Shown: positions 1 to 5,962 of the stretch, piece by piece
How the letters are laid out: every line of letters begins with the position of its first letter
Numbering within the stretch: position 1 is the stretch's first letter
Source of the DNA: an uncultured Clostridia bacterium
Lineage (GTDB): Bacteria; Bacillota; Clostridia; UBA1381
Assembly: GCA_934486495.1 (NCBI GenBank)
Contig: CAKSPW010000040.1
Coordinates: 1-20,653 of the forward strand
DNA length: 20,653 nt
Direction of reading: 5' to 3'
The notes under the pieces: generated by a model
What the model saw: the letters and a program-made list of their open reading frames with translations, nothing else
Databases searched by the model: none
What the model was told of the DNA's origin: nothing
Made by a program: the position numbers and the translations under genes

Positions 1-53
1 CCGGGGGATTGCCGAACCCCCGGCGGCTTTGGTTCTTTCGCCGCCGAAAGAAC
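1..53. repeat. Two adjacent GC-rich palindromes (intergenic repeat)
   Basis: Two hairpins lie side by side. CCGGGGG (1-7) pairs with CCCCCGG (17-23) around a 9-nt loop. GTTCTTTCG (32-40) pairs perfectly with CGAAAGAAC (45-53) around CCGC. The GC-rich composition contrasts with the AT-rich DNA just downstream. The element is cut by the window start, so its full extent is unknown. It looks like a dispersed intergenic repeat, but only one copy is visible here. An open frame across it (9-215) has no recognisable protein features and is probably not a gene. Confidence 0.5.
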
Positions 54-148
54 GAAAAGGTCAGAATTTTGGAATGTGAAATAGAATGGTACAAGGTGGT
101 TTTTTACAATTGCAACTTATATTCTATTATTGGCAATGAAAGATTAGT

Positions 149-179
149 TTTTTTTGATAATCCGAGATTATCAAAAAAA
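149..179. terminator. AT-flanked perfect hairpin, possible bidirectional terminator
   Basis: GATAATC (156-162) and GATTATC (166-172) pair around CGA, and the stem extends through seven T (149-155) against seven A (173-179). This gives 14 bp with a 3-nt loop. The T/A flanks would give a U-tract on either strand, so it may terminate transcription of a gene lying left of the window. The core is AT-rich and weak, so the call is moderate. Confidence 0.4.
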
Positions 180-234
180 CACAAAACTCTTTATGTGCAT
201 TTTGCACGAAAATAATTTAAATGACATTTTTATA

Positions 235-263
235 TTGATAATGCTTAAAAGAAATGATAAAAT
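235..263 (+). promoter_or_regulatory. Sigma-A promoter for the acetyltransferase gene
   Basis: TTGATA (235-240) is separated by 17 nt from TAAAAT (258-263), with an extended -10 TG dinucleotide (255-256). Transcription would start near 270 and leave a leader of about 40 nt before the GGAGG (301-305) and the ATG at 312. Confidence 0.7.
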
Positions 264-311
264 ATCAATATTATCGGCGACAAAACTGCCGAATTATGAC
301 GGAGGATAAGA

Positions 312-851
312 ATGATTAAAACAAAGAGCGATTTAAAAAAATACCTCGATTCCGACATGAAGCTGGTAAAATCAAGAAAAAGACCGAAACTGTTCGGTGA
401 CGAGTGCTTTAAATACCTCGTTGTACTCCGAAAGCTTGAGTACAGAATGAATAAGGAAAACAAAACTCCGATTGACAGAATACTATATATGTACTACAAA
501 TTTATTCACCACAATCAGTCGGTTAAATGGGGGATTCTCATACCTCCGAACGTTTTCGGTGCAGGGCTGACGCTGTTTCACACAGGCACAATCATTGTAA
601 ACGATACGGCAAGAGTGGGTGAAAACTGTCACCTTTACAACTGCGTAAATATTGCGGAGAATTGCAAAATCGGCAACAACGCATATATTGCTCCGGGCGT
701 TAAAATACTACCCGGTACGGAAATTGCCGACAACGTCAGGATAGGCGCAAATGCTGTTATCACAAAATCATTTTTAGAGCCGGGGATAACCGTTGCGGGC
801 GTTCCTGCCGTCAAGATTTCGGATAAGGGCAGTAATCACGGCGTAAAATAA
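312..851 (+). CDS. Serine O-acetyltransferase-like hexapeptide-repeat acetyltransferase
   Basis: A 179-residue protein. Residues 1-70 are charged and partly helical. From about residue 75 there is a left-handed beta-helix acetyltransferase domain with hexapeptide-type turns (residues about 93-150) and a C-terminal tail ending near the GVPAVKI segment (163-169). The FHTGTIIVN segment (89-97) matches the region of CysE-type enzymes that holds the catalytic histidine, so H90 is the likely general base. Family knowledge suggests transfer of acetyl from acetyl-CoA to serine or to a sugar hydroxyl. The protein is much shorter than full CysE (about 270 residues) and lacks its long N-terminal helical domain, resembling the short SAT-like proteins also found in polysaccharide clusters, so the true acceptor is open. 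The ATG at 312 has GGAGG 6 nt upstream. No cysK or other sulfur gene is adjacent; the gene appears monocistronic. Confidence 0.8.
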   Translation: MIKTKSDLKKYLDSDMKLVKSRKRPKLFGDECFKYLVVLRKLEYRMNKENKTPIDRILYMYYKFIHHNQSVKWGILIPPNVFGAGLTLFHTGTIIVNDTARVGENCHLYNCVNIAENCKIGNNAYIAPGVKILPGTEIADNVRIGANAVITKSFLEPGITVAGVPAVKISDKGSNHGVK

Positions 852-910
852 CAAAAAGCGGATATTAAACGCAACAAAAGAAACCAATGCTTTTTTCCGC
901 TCCCCGAAAA

Positions 911-960
911 AATCAAGGCTGCTAAATAAAGTCGATTGACTTTTTTAACAGCCATTTTTA
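911..960. terminator. Bidirectional terminator between convergent genes
   Basis: GGCTGCTAAATAAAGTC (917-933) pairs with GACTTTTTTAACAGCC (938-953) around GATT, with one bulge. On the plus strand ATTTTTA follows (954-960). On the minus strand TTGATTTTTT follows (916 down to 907). It lies between the stop of the acetyltransferase gene and the stop of the convergent nucleoid-associated protein gene, so it can serve both. Confidence 0.8.
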
Positions 961-961
961 A

Positions 962-1969
962 TCAGGATTTATTTAAAATCTGACTTATATTATTAATCTG
1001 TATGGAAATTGTTCCGTCATCGTTATTTAAAATGCTGACGTTTTCCTCATCTCTGTAAAACTCGGCGGGGAAAGAAATTTCAATACCCGTGTCGGTGACG
1101 ATTTTTATGTTCTTTTCGGCACGTTTTTCTATATACTCGCTTTTTTGTATCGTTTCCGGTACTTCCGCCTCACGTGTTTTTTCGAGAAAATCATCTCTTG
1201 CCGCAGGTGACGCGGTGAACACTGCCTCCGCAATTGCCTTTGTATCAACCTCGTCCTCATCGGGCGGCATATTTCTTATATACTGTCTTATGGCAACATC
1301 TGTATCTACCGTATCTCCGCCGTACTCCTCCGTTACAGCCTTTGCCGCCTTTTGTATGGAATTGAAAGACTCCTTCGGCGAAATTCCGTACTCGCACTCA
1401 AGCAATATTTCGGAAATAAGGTTCATTTTCTGACCGTCAAGCGTTACGCTTTTTCCTTTAAACTTTATCGACAAGTCCTCACCGTCAATAAATGCGCAGT
1501 CCGAAAGGCGCTGTGTTGCCGGCGGTAAAATCGAGTAGTAGTTTATTATTTCGTTTTTAATCGAGCCGTCCTCTCTCGTTACTCTGTGCGTAAAGCCTGC
1601 CTTATTGTCACACTTTAAAATAACAACCGTCCGCCGTTCGTGAATTATGCAGTCGCACACGATTATATCCGAAGCAAGCGCACTTTCCGACTGGCTTATC
1701 CCCTCCTGCAATCTCTTTGCGGCATTGACGGAGAACTCTCTGAAATCCGTTTTTCCGCCGAAATATTCGCTTGCATGATATTTAAATCCGCTGTTTTGCG
1801 AAAATTCACCCGAACGCATTGCCGGGTCATCATACATTTTCTCTATTTTCGTAAGCAGAAAAGCCGAAACTGCCGCATCCGAAAGGTCAAGCTCCCTGTC
1901 GGAATACATCGACGTTTCAACACCCGGTGCGATTATATGCACAATTGCCTTATTTAATGTAATTATCAT
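962..1969 (-). CDS. Nucleoid-associated protein, NdpA/YejK (NA37) family
   Basis: A 335-residue soluble, acidic protein with no signal peptide or membrane segment. Its overall pattern matches the 37-kDa nucleoid-associated family typified by E. coli YejK/NdpA. The N-terminus begins with a short strand holding the 'AIVH' segment. A conserved-looking core follows with a terminal 'FLLTKIEKMYDD' helix and 'FREFSVNAAKRLQEGI' helix (residues about 38-95), then the 'IINYYSILPP' region (about 140-150). The C-terminus has the family-type segment where 'GIEISFPAEFY' is followed by a 'DGTISIQI' strand. Known members associate with the nucleoid, but their exact role is not settled. The start is supported by AAGGATG about 8 nt upstream of the ATG. 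The gene is monocistronic, with its terminator immediately downstream. The family assignment rests on remembered pattern, not alignment. Confidence 0.65.
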   Translation of the reverse strand: MIITLNKAIVHIIAPGVETSMYSDRELDLSDAAVSAFLLTKIEKMYDDPAMRSGEFSQNSGFKYHASEYFGGKTDFREFSVNAAKRLQEGISQSESALASDIIVCDCIIHERRTVVILKCDNKAGFTHRVTREDGSIKNEIINYYSILPPATQRLSDCAFIDGEDLSIKFKGKSVTLDGQKMNLISEILLECEYGISPKESFNSIQKAAKAVTEEYGGDTVDTDVAIRQYIRNMPPDEDEVDTKAIAEAVFTASPAARDDFLEKTREAEVPETIQKSEYIEKRAEKNIKIVTDTGIEISFPAEFYRDEENVSILNNDDGTISIQINNISQILNKS

Positions 1970-2090
1970 TTATGTATCATCCTTATTTTAAATTTACCTA
2001 TAAATTTTATCACACTTTTTGCTTTTTGTCAATAATTTGACGTAATTTGCATATGGTTATCTATGTTTTGCACAAACAAAAATAAAACTG

Positions 2091-2119
2091 TTGAAAAATA
2101 ATTTAAAGTATGATAAAAT
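2091..2119 (+). promoter_or_regulatory. Extended -10 promoter for the metalloregulator gene
   Basis: TTGAAA (2091-2096), a 17-nt spacer and TAAAAT (2114-2119) with TG at 2111-2112. The predicted start is near 2126, about 70 nt upstream of the ATG at 2196. The -10 block TGATAAAAT is identical to that of the promoter at 235-263. Confidence 0.7.
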
Positions 2120-2136
2120 ATTTTCAAAAGAGCCAA

Positions 2137-2178
2137 TGAGGGTTCGGTTTGTTTGCCGAGCCCTCATATTTTTATTTT
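2137..2178 (+). promoter_or_regulatory. Terminator-like leader hairpin before the metalloregulator RBS
   Basis: TGAGGGTTCGG (2137-2147) pairs over 11 bp (one G-T wobble) with CCGAGCCCTCA (2156-2166) around an 8-nt loop. TATTTTTATTTT (2167-2178) follows, and the ribosome binding site GGGAGG begins directly after it (2179). It has the form of an intrinsic terminator inside the 5' leader of its own gene and could act as an attenuator. The U-tract is interrupted by A, so termination may be partial. Confidence 0.5.
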
Positions 2179-2195
2179 GGGAGGATGTGGATATT

Positions 2196-2561
2196 ATGAC
2201 CATTACGCCGATTCTTGAAAATTATCTTGAAGCAATATACCTTAAAAGCAACAACGGTTACTCCGTCAGAGTTACCGACATGGCAAATCAGCTCGGCATA
2301 TCAAAATCGGGCGTAAACAGAGCGGTTAATTCCCTTTGCGCACTCGGTCTTGTCGAGCACCGCACCTACGGCGGAATAAAAATAACAGCTGAGGGCAGGC
2401 ATTATGCCAAAAAGCTGATTTACAAAAAAGAGCTTGTTACAAGATTTTTCATGCATACGCTTGATTTAAGTGAGCAGGACGCACGTGCCGAGGCGGAGTG
2501 TATAGAGCATACGGTCGGTGAAAAAACGGTTGATAAAATAGCGGCATATCTAAACGCTTAA
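2196..2561 (+). CDS. DtxR/MntR-family metal-dependent transcriptional regulator
   Basis: A 121-residue protein with the MntR two-domain plan. A winged helix-turn-helix spans about residues 8-66 (recognition region near 'GISKSGVNRAVNSL', 34-47), followed by a dimerisation/metal-binding helical domain (about 70-121). There is no SH3-like third domain, as in MntR rather than DtxR. Aligned by eye with B. subtilis MntR, ligand positions E11, E99, E102 and H103 correspond to E12, E101, E104 and H105. D8 is replaced by N9 and H77 by K78, so the primary metal site is altered. The start is ATG 2196, 11 nt after GGGAGG; an upstream in-frame extension to 2091 would begin inside the promoter and was rejected. 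The expected role is repression of metal uptake in response to Mn(II) or Fe(II). feoAB is in the same window but not adjacent, so its targets are unknown. Confidence 0.85.
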   Translation: MTITPILENYLEAIYLKSNNGYSVRVTDMANQLGISKSGVNRAVNSLCALGLVEHRTYGGIKITAEGRHYAKKLIYKKELVTRFFMHTLDLSEQDARAEAECIEHTVGEKTVDKIAAYLNA

Positions 2562-2638
2562 ATTTTGAAACGCACGTTACGGTTTATTCAATGCCTGCTT
2601 TGAAAAGTCTGCAACGCCAAAAGCGCACTGTTTACCGT

Positions 2639-2744
2639 ACCGCATTGCAAAGAGCGCACAGTTTACGCATTGCGAAAATTACACCGCTTATCGCACCGCA
2701 TTGCAAAGAGCGCACCGCATTACGAAAATTACACCGCTTACCGC
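2639..2744. repeat. Imperfect tandem duplication, 56-bp period
   Basis: Copy 1 (2639-2694) and copy 2 (2695-2744) share CGCATTGCAAAGAGCGCAC (2641-2659 and 2697-2715) and a second block GAAAATTACACCGCTTA. Copy 2 lacks 6 nt between the blocks. The whole 2562-2753 gap between the metalloregulator and the convergent araC-type gene is made of this and related CGCATTGC fragments. I see no gene and no clear terminator in it. Confidence 0.7.
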
Positions 2745-2753
2745 CGCAAAACG

Positions 2754-3587
2754 TCAGTCGGCATTCTTTCGGAAAATCTTCGGAGTTACTCCCTTTGTCG
2801 CCTTAAACGTTTTTATAAAATAGCTTAGGTCGTTAAATCCGCAGCTGTACGCAATATCGGTTATTTGCATATCGGTTGAAATAAGCTTTCTTGCGGCACG
2901 CTCAATGCGGTACGTATTCAAATACTTTACAGGCGTTTTACCCGTCATTTCCTTAAAAAAACTGCAAAAATACTTTGTGCTCATATCAGCCGTTTGCGCC
3001 ATTTCCTCAAGGCTTATCTGCTTATCGTACGAATCTCTTATAAAGCTCAGCACCCGCCTGAGCTTTGCGTTCGTTTTCTCGCTGCCGCCAAGCTCGGACA
3101 CCTTTTTATAAAGTCCGTTTTCCATAATAAGCGCAAAAAATTCATAAAGCCGGGATATTACATAAAACGAATTTTTATCCGCTTTCATTTGCTCAAAAAC
3201 AGAGTCAGCCGCTTTTTTAAATTCGCTTTTGCTGTCAAAATGGTCGTACACGGCAATTATATGATTTTCAAGATTTTCAATAAAGCTTCTCGCCTCCTTG
3301 TCGCCGGAGGATAGTATTTCGGGAGAAAAGACAATACACTCGTAAATGCAGTCAACAGGCATTGCTCCGTGCACCGTTTCCGGATTTACAAAAATCATTT
3401 CGCCCTCATATGCGGTAAAATTTCTGTTATTTAATCTCACTTTAAGGCTTCCGCTCACTATTCTTATAAGCTCAATGCTTGCGTGCCAATGATGCGCCAT
3501 TTCATACTTCGGATTAAGCTTGTCTATGCAGTACAGCTGTATGGGAAAATCCAAAGTTCCGTGCTGCTTCGTTTCATTGTATGTCAT
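2754..3587 (-). CDS. AraC-family transcriptional regulator with cupin sensor domain
   Basis: A 277-residue protein. The N-terminal half (about residues 10-90) is an AraC-type cupin fold with the characteristic 'HHWHASIEL' histidine cluster (32-40) and 'NPETVHGA' (68-75), typical of sugar-responsive regulators. The C-terminal 100 residues hold two helix-turn-helix units (about 191-213 and 241-262), the second with 'IAYSCGFNDLSYFIKTFK' typical of the family. The start at 3587 has AAGGAGG about 5 nt upstream. It is divergent from the L-fucose isomerase gene with a 134-bp shared upstream region, so by genomic context it probably controls that gene in response to L-fucose or a related sugar. The effector and operator are not identified. 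The N-terminal strand pattern excludes the XylS-type lacking a cupin. Confidence 0.87.
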   Translation of the reverse strand: MTYNETKQHGTLDFPIQLYCIDKLNPKYEMAHHWHASIELIRIVSGSLKVRLNNRNFTAYEGEMIFVNPETVHGAMPVDCIYECIVFSPEILSSGDKEARSFIENLENHIIAVYDHFDSKSEFKKAADSVFEQMKADKNSFYVISRLYEFFALIMENGLYKKVSELGGSEKTNAKLRRVLSFIRDSYDKQISLEEMAQTADMSTKYFCSFFKEMTGKTPVKYLNTYRIERAARKLISTDMQITDIAYSCGFNDLSYFIKTFKATKGVTPKIFRKNAD

Positions 3588-3624
3588 ATTTCCTCCTTAT
3601 GTGAATATTATTATACTTTTTGTT

Positions 3625-3654
3625 ATTATAACACAAGTAATAGTTTGATTTCAA
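3625..3654 (-). promoter_or_regulatory. Promoter for the AraC-family regulator
   Basis: On the minus strand TTGAAA (3654-3649), an 18-nt spacer and TATAAT (3630-3625) give a start near 3618 and a leader of about 30 nt. A comparably good plus-strand promoter for fucI is not evident in 3588-3721. TATAAT occurs at 3658-3663 but lacks a -35 at normal spacing, which fits an activator-dependent promoter. Confidence 0.55.
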
Positions 3655-3721
3655 GTATATAATTATATTGTAAAAGAAAATTAACATATGGGTAAATAAA
3701 TATATACAGGAGGTTTTACTT

Positions 3722-5524
3722 ATGGCAAAAAACAGACTCATCGGCGATTATCCGGTTATCGGTATTCGCCCCACAATCGACGGAAGAAGAGGTCCTTTGA
3801 AGGTTAGAGAATCTTTGGAGGAGCAGACAATGGGAATGGCAAAGTCAGCGGCTGAGCTTATTTCCTCAACACTCAAATACTCAAACGGCGACCCCGTTAA
3901 AGTAGTAATTGCCGATACGACAATCGGACGTGTTGCAGAGGCTGCCGCTTGTGCGGAGAAATTCAGAAAAGAGGGCGTAAGCATTACATTGACGGTTACT
4001 CCCTGCTGGTGCTACGGTTCGGAAACAATGGATATGGACCCGATGACAATCAAGGGTGTATGGGGCTTTAACGGAACAGAGCGTCCGGGTGCCGTATATC
4101 TTGCATCGGTACTTGCATCACACGCACAAAAAGGACTCCCGGCATTCGGAATTTACGGCCGTGACGTTCAGGACGCAGACTGCAAGGAAATCCCCGAGGA
4201 CGTTAAGGAAAAAATTATCCGTTTTGCTAAGGCTGCCGTTGCGGTTGCTACAATGCGCGGTAAGTCATATCTGCAAATCGGCTCGATTACAATGGGTATC
4301 GGCGGCTCAATAATCAACCCCGAATTTATGGAAGAATATCTCGGACTCAGAGTTGAATCTGTTGACGAGGTTGAAATTATAAGACGTATGGAAGAGGGCA
4401 TCTATGACCATGACGAGTTTGAAAAGGCTCTTGCATGGACAAAGAAAAACTGCCCCGAAGGCTTTGACAAAAACCCCGACTTTGTTCGTGAATCGGACGA
4501 GAAGAAAGAAAAGTCTTGGGAATTTATCGTTAAGATGATGTGCATTATCAAAGACCTTTACAACGGTAACAAAAATCTCCCTGCCGGCTGTGAAGAAGAA
4601 TCGGTAGGTCACAACGCTATTGTCGGCGGTTTCCAGGGACAGCGTCAGTGGACAGACTTTTATCCCAACTGCGACTTCCCCGAATCAATGCTCAATTCAT
4701 CATTTGACTGGGAGGGCGCAAGAGAGCCTTACATTCTCGGTACTGAAAACGATACATTAAACGCAATCGGTATGCTTTTCGGTAAGCTTCTTACAAATAC
4801 GGCACAGATTTTTGCCGATGTAAGAACATATTGGAGCCCCGAAGCCGTTAAGAAAGCAACAGGCTATGATTTGGAAGGAAAAGCAAAGGCTGCCGGCGGA
4901 TTTATCCATCTTATCAACTCCGGTGCCGCTTGTATAGACGCTTGCGGTGAGGTTAAGGATAAGGACGGCAACGGCGTAATCAAGCCTTTCTGGGAAATGA
5001 CGGATAAGGATATGGACGCTTGCCTTAAGGCTACAACATGGTGTGCTGCCGATAAGGGATATTTCAGAGGCGGCGGCTTCTCATCAAGATTCCTTACAAG
5101 AAGCGAAATGCCTGCTACCATGATGCGTCTTAACATAGTTAAGGGTCTTGGCCCGGTTATGCAAATAGCTGAGGGCTGGACAGTAAACCTCCCCGACGAG
5201 GTTTCCGATAAGCTTTGGAAGAGAACGGACTACACATGGCCCTGCACATGGTTTGCTCCGAGAACAACGGGCGAGGGTGCGTTTAAGACAGCTTATGACG
5301 TTATGAATAACTGGGGCGCAAATCACGGCGCAATCAGCTACGGTCATATAGGTGCTGACCTTATCACACTTTGCTCTATGCTCAGAATCCCGGTATGTAT
5401 GCATAACGTACCCGAGGATCAGATTTTCCGTCCGGCAAGCTGGAATGCATTCGGTATGGATAAAGAGGGTCAGGATTTCAGAGCCTGCAAGGCATACGGC
5501 CCGATGTATAAAAACATCAGATAA
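3722..5524 (+). CDS. fucI: L-fucose isomerase
   Basis: A 600-residue protein, close to E. coli FucI (591). It interconverts the aldose L-fucose and ketose L-fuculose (family enzymes also accept D-arabinose) in the cytoplasm, the first step of phosphorylating fucose catabolism. It shows the FucI three-domain arrangement. The Mn(II) ligands E337, D361 and H528 of the E. coli enzyme correspond to E342 in 'GTEND', D366 in 'FADVRTYW' and H535 in 'GANHG'. Near the C-terminus 'LRIPVCMHNV' and 'GQDFRACKAYGPMYK' are hallmark segments. The ATG is preceded by AGGAGG. The gene stands alone: no fuculokinase, fuculose-phosphate aldolase, permease or fucosidase is adjacent. It is divergent from an AraC-type regulator and ends at its own terminator. 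Confidence 0.96.
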   Translation: MAKNRLIGDYPVIGIRPTIDGRRGPLKVRESLEEQTMGMAKSAAELISSTLKYSNGDPVKVVIADTTIGRVAEAAACAEKFRKEGVSITLTVTPCWCYGSETMDMDPMTIKGVWGFNGTERPGAVYLASVLASHAQKGLPAFGIYGRDVQDADCKEIPEDVKEKIIRFAKAAVAVATMRGKSYLQIGSITMGIGGSIINPEFMEEYLGLRVESVDEVEIIRRMEEGIYDHDEFEKALAWTKKNCPEGFDKNPDFVRESDEKKEKSWEFIVKMMCIIKDLYNGNKNLPAGCEEESVGHNAIVGGFQGQRQWTDFYPNCDFPESMLNSSFDWEGAREPYILGTENDTLNAIGMLFGKLLTNTAQIFADVRTYWSPEAVKKATGYDLEGKAKAAGGFIHLINSGAACIDACGEVKDKDGNGVIKPFWEMTDKDMDACLKATTWCAADKGYFRGGGFSSRFLTRSEMPATMMRLNIVKGLGPVMQIAEGWTVNLPDEVSDKLWKRTDYTWPCTWFAPRTTGEGAFKTAYDVMNNWGANHGAISYGHIGADLITLCSMLRIPVCMHNVPEDQIFRPASWNAFGMDKEGQDFRACKAYGPMYKNIR

Positions 5525-5594
5525 TTTTGTTTTAACAGGCTTATGCACTCTTACCTCTTTCTGTTGTAAGCCGTTATTATGCAAAGGATAAAAC

Positions 5595-5622
5595 AAAAAA
5601 GGACCTTTCGGGGTCCTTTTTT
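5595..5622 (+). terminator. Intrinsic terminator of fucI
   Basis: AAAAAAGGACC (5595-5605) pairs with GGTCCTTTTTT (5612-5622) around TTTCGG, about 70 nt after the fucI stop. A longer-range GGCTTA/TAAGCC pairing (5538-5543 with 5567-5572) lies between them in the 3' untranslated region. Confidence 0.88.
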
Positions 5623-5720
5623 CGTATTGTAAAATGCGCTGATACAGTGAAAAAATCCGATTTTTGTCCATGTAAAATTATACGTTTTGATGTTTTTGTA
5701 TGGCTGCGCCCTTACAGACG

Positions 5721-5753
5721 AAAAAAAGCGGTCCGTTATCGAAAACAGACCGC
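5721..5753 (-). terminator. Intrinsic terminator of the folC-feoA-feoB operon
   Basis: Read on the minus strand, GCGGTC (5753-5748) pairs with GACCGC (5733-5728), with extra GTT/AAC pairing inside, and is followed by seven T (5727-5721). The orientation matches feoB. The stop-to-terminator distance of about 210 nt is long because the structured element at 5797-5957 lies between them. Confidence 0.82.
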
Positions 5754-5796
5754 CCGTAAAACAAAAATCAAATATGCCGGCTTTCGTATTTAAATC

Positions 5797-5957
5797 GGAG
5801 CAACGCTCCATTAAGCTTGCTTGAAATGGAGCTTGCGACAGATTGCAACCAGTGCAGGGAGCGTTAGCTCCTCAGCGTTTCAGTGGGAGATTATAACTTC
5901 CACTGAAATGATGAATGGGACCCGCCGCCTTAGAGGCGGGGGACATCTGCACTTAGG
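5797..5957. mobile_element. Compact multi-hairpin element, possible IS200/IS605-type remnant
   Basis: About 160 bp with at least five hairpins and no gene. (1) GGAGC/GCTCC at 5797-5809. (2) CTCCATTAAGC pairing with GCTTGAAATGGAG at 5806-5831, mutually exclusive with (1). (3) GGAGC GTTA GCTCC at 5858-5871. (4) A 12-bp stem TTTCAGTGGGAG/CTTCCACTGAAA at 5878-5908. (5) CCCGCC/GGCGGG at 5921-5940, followed by GGACATCTGCACTTAGG. The end abuts the feoB stop codon. The composition is unlike the AT-rich surroundings. Palindromic subterminal ends without terminal inverted repeats are typical of IS200/IS605 elements and their palindrome-associated non-autonomous derivatives, and of their right-end guide RNAs. 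This assignment is inference; no transposase or TnpB is present and a native structured RNA is the alternative. Confidence 0.4.
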
Positions 5958-5962
5958 TTATT

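Noticed and set aside
9..215. 68-codon open frame at the window start
   Set aside because: It runs through the palindromic repeat and the AT hairpin, has no ribosome binding site and encodes no recognisable domain.
857..893. AGCGG/CCGCT pairing after the acetyltransferase gene as its terminator
   Set aside because: The loop is long and no T-run follows; the hairpin at 917-953 is far better.
2091..2195. 35-codon N-terminal extension of the metalloregulator
   Set aside because: It would start with TTG inside the promoter -35 and pass through the leader hairpin; the ATG at 2196 has a good RBS and matches the MntR N-terminus.
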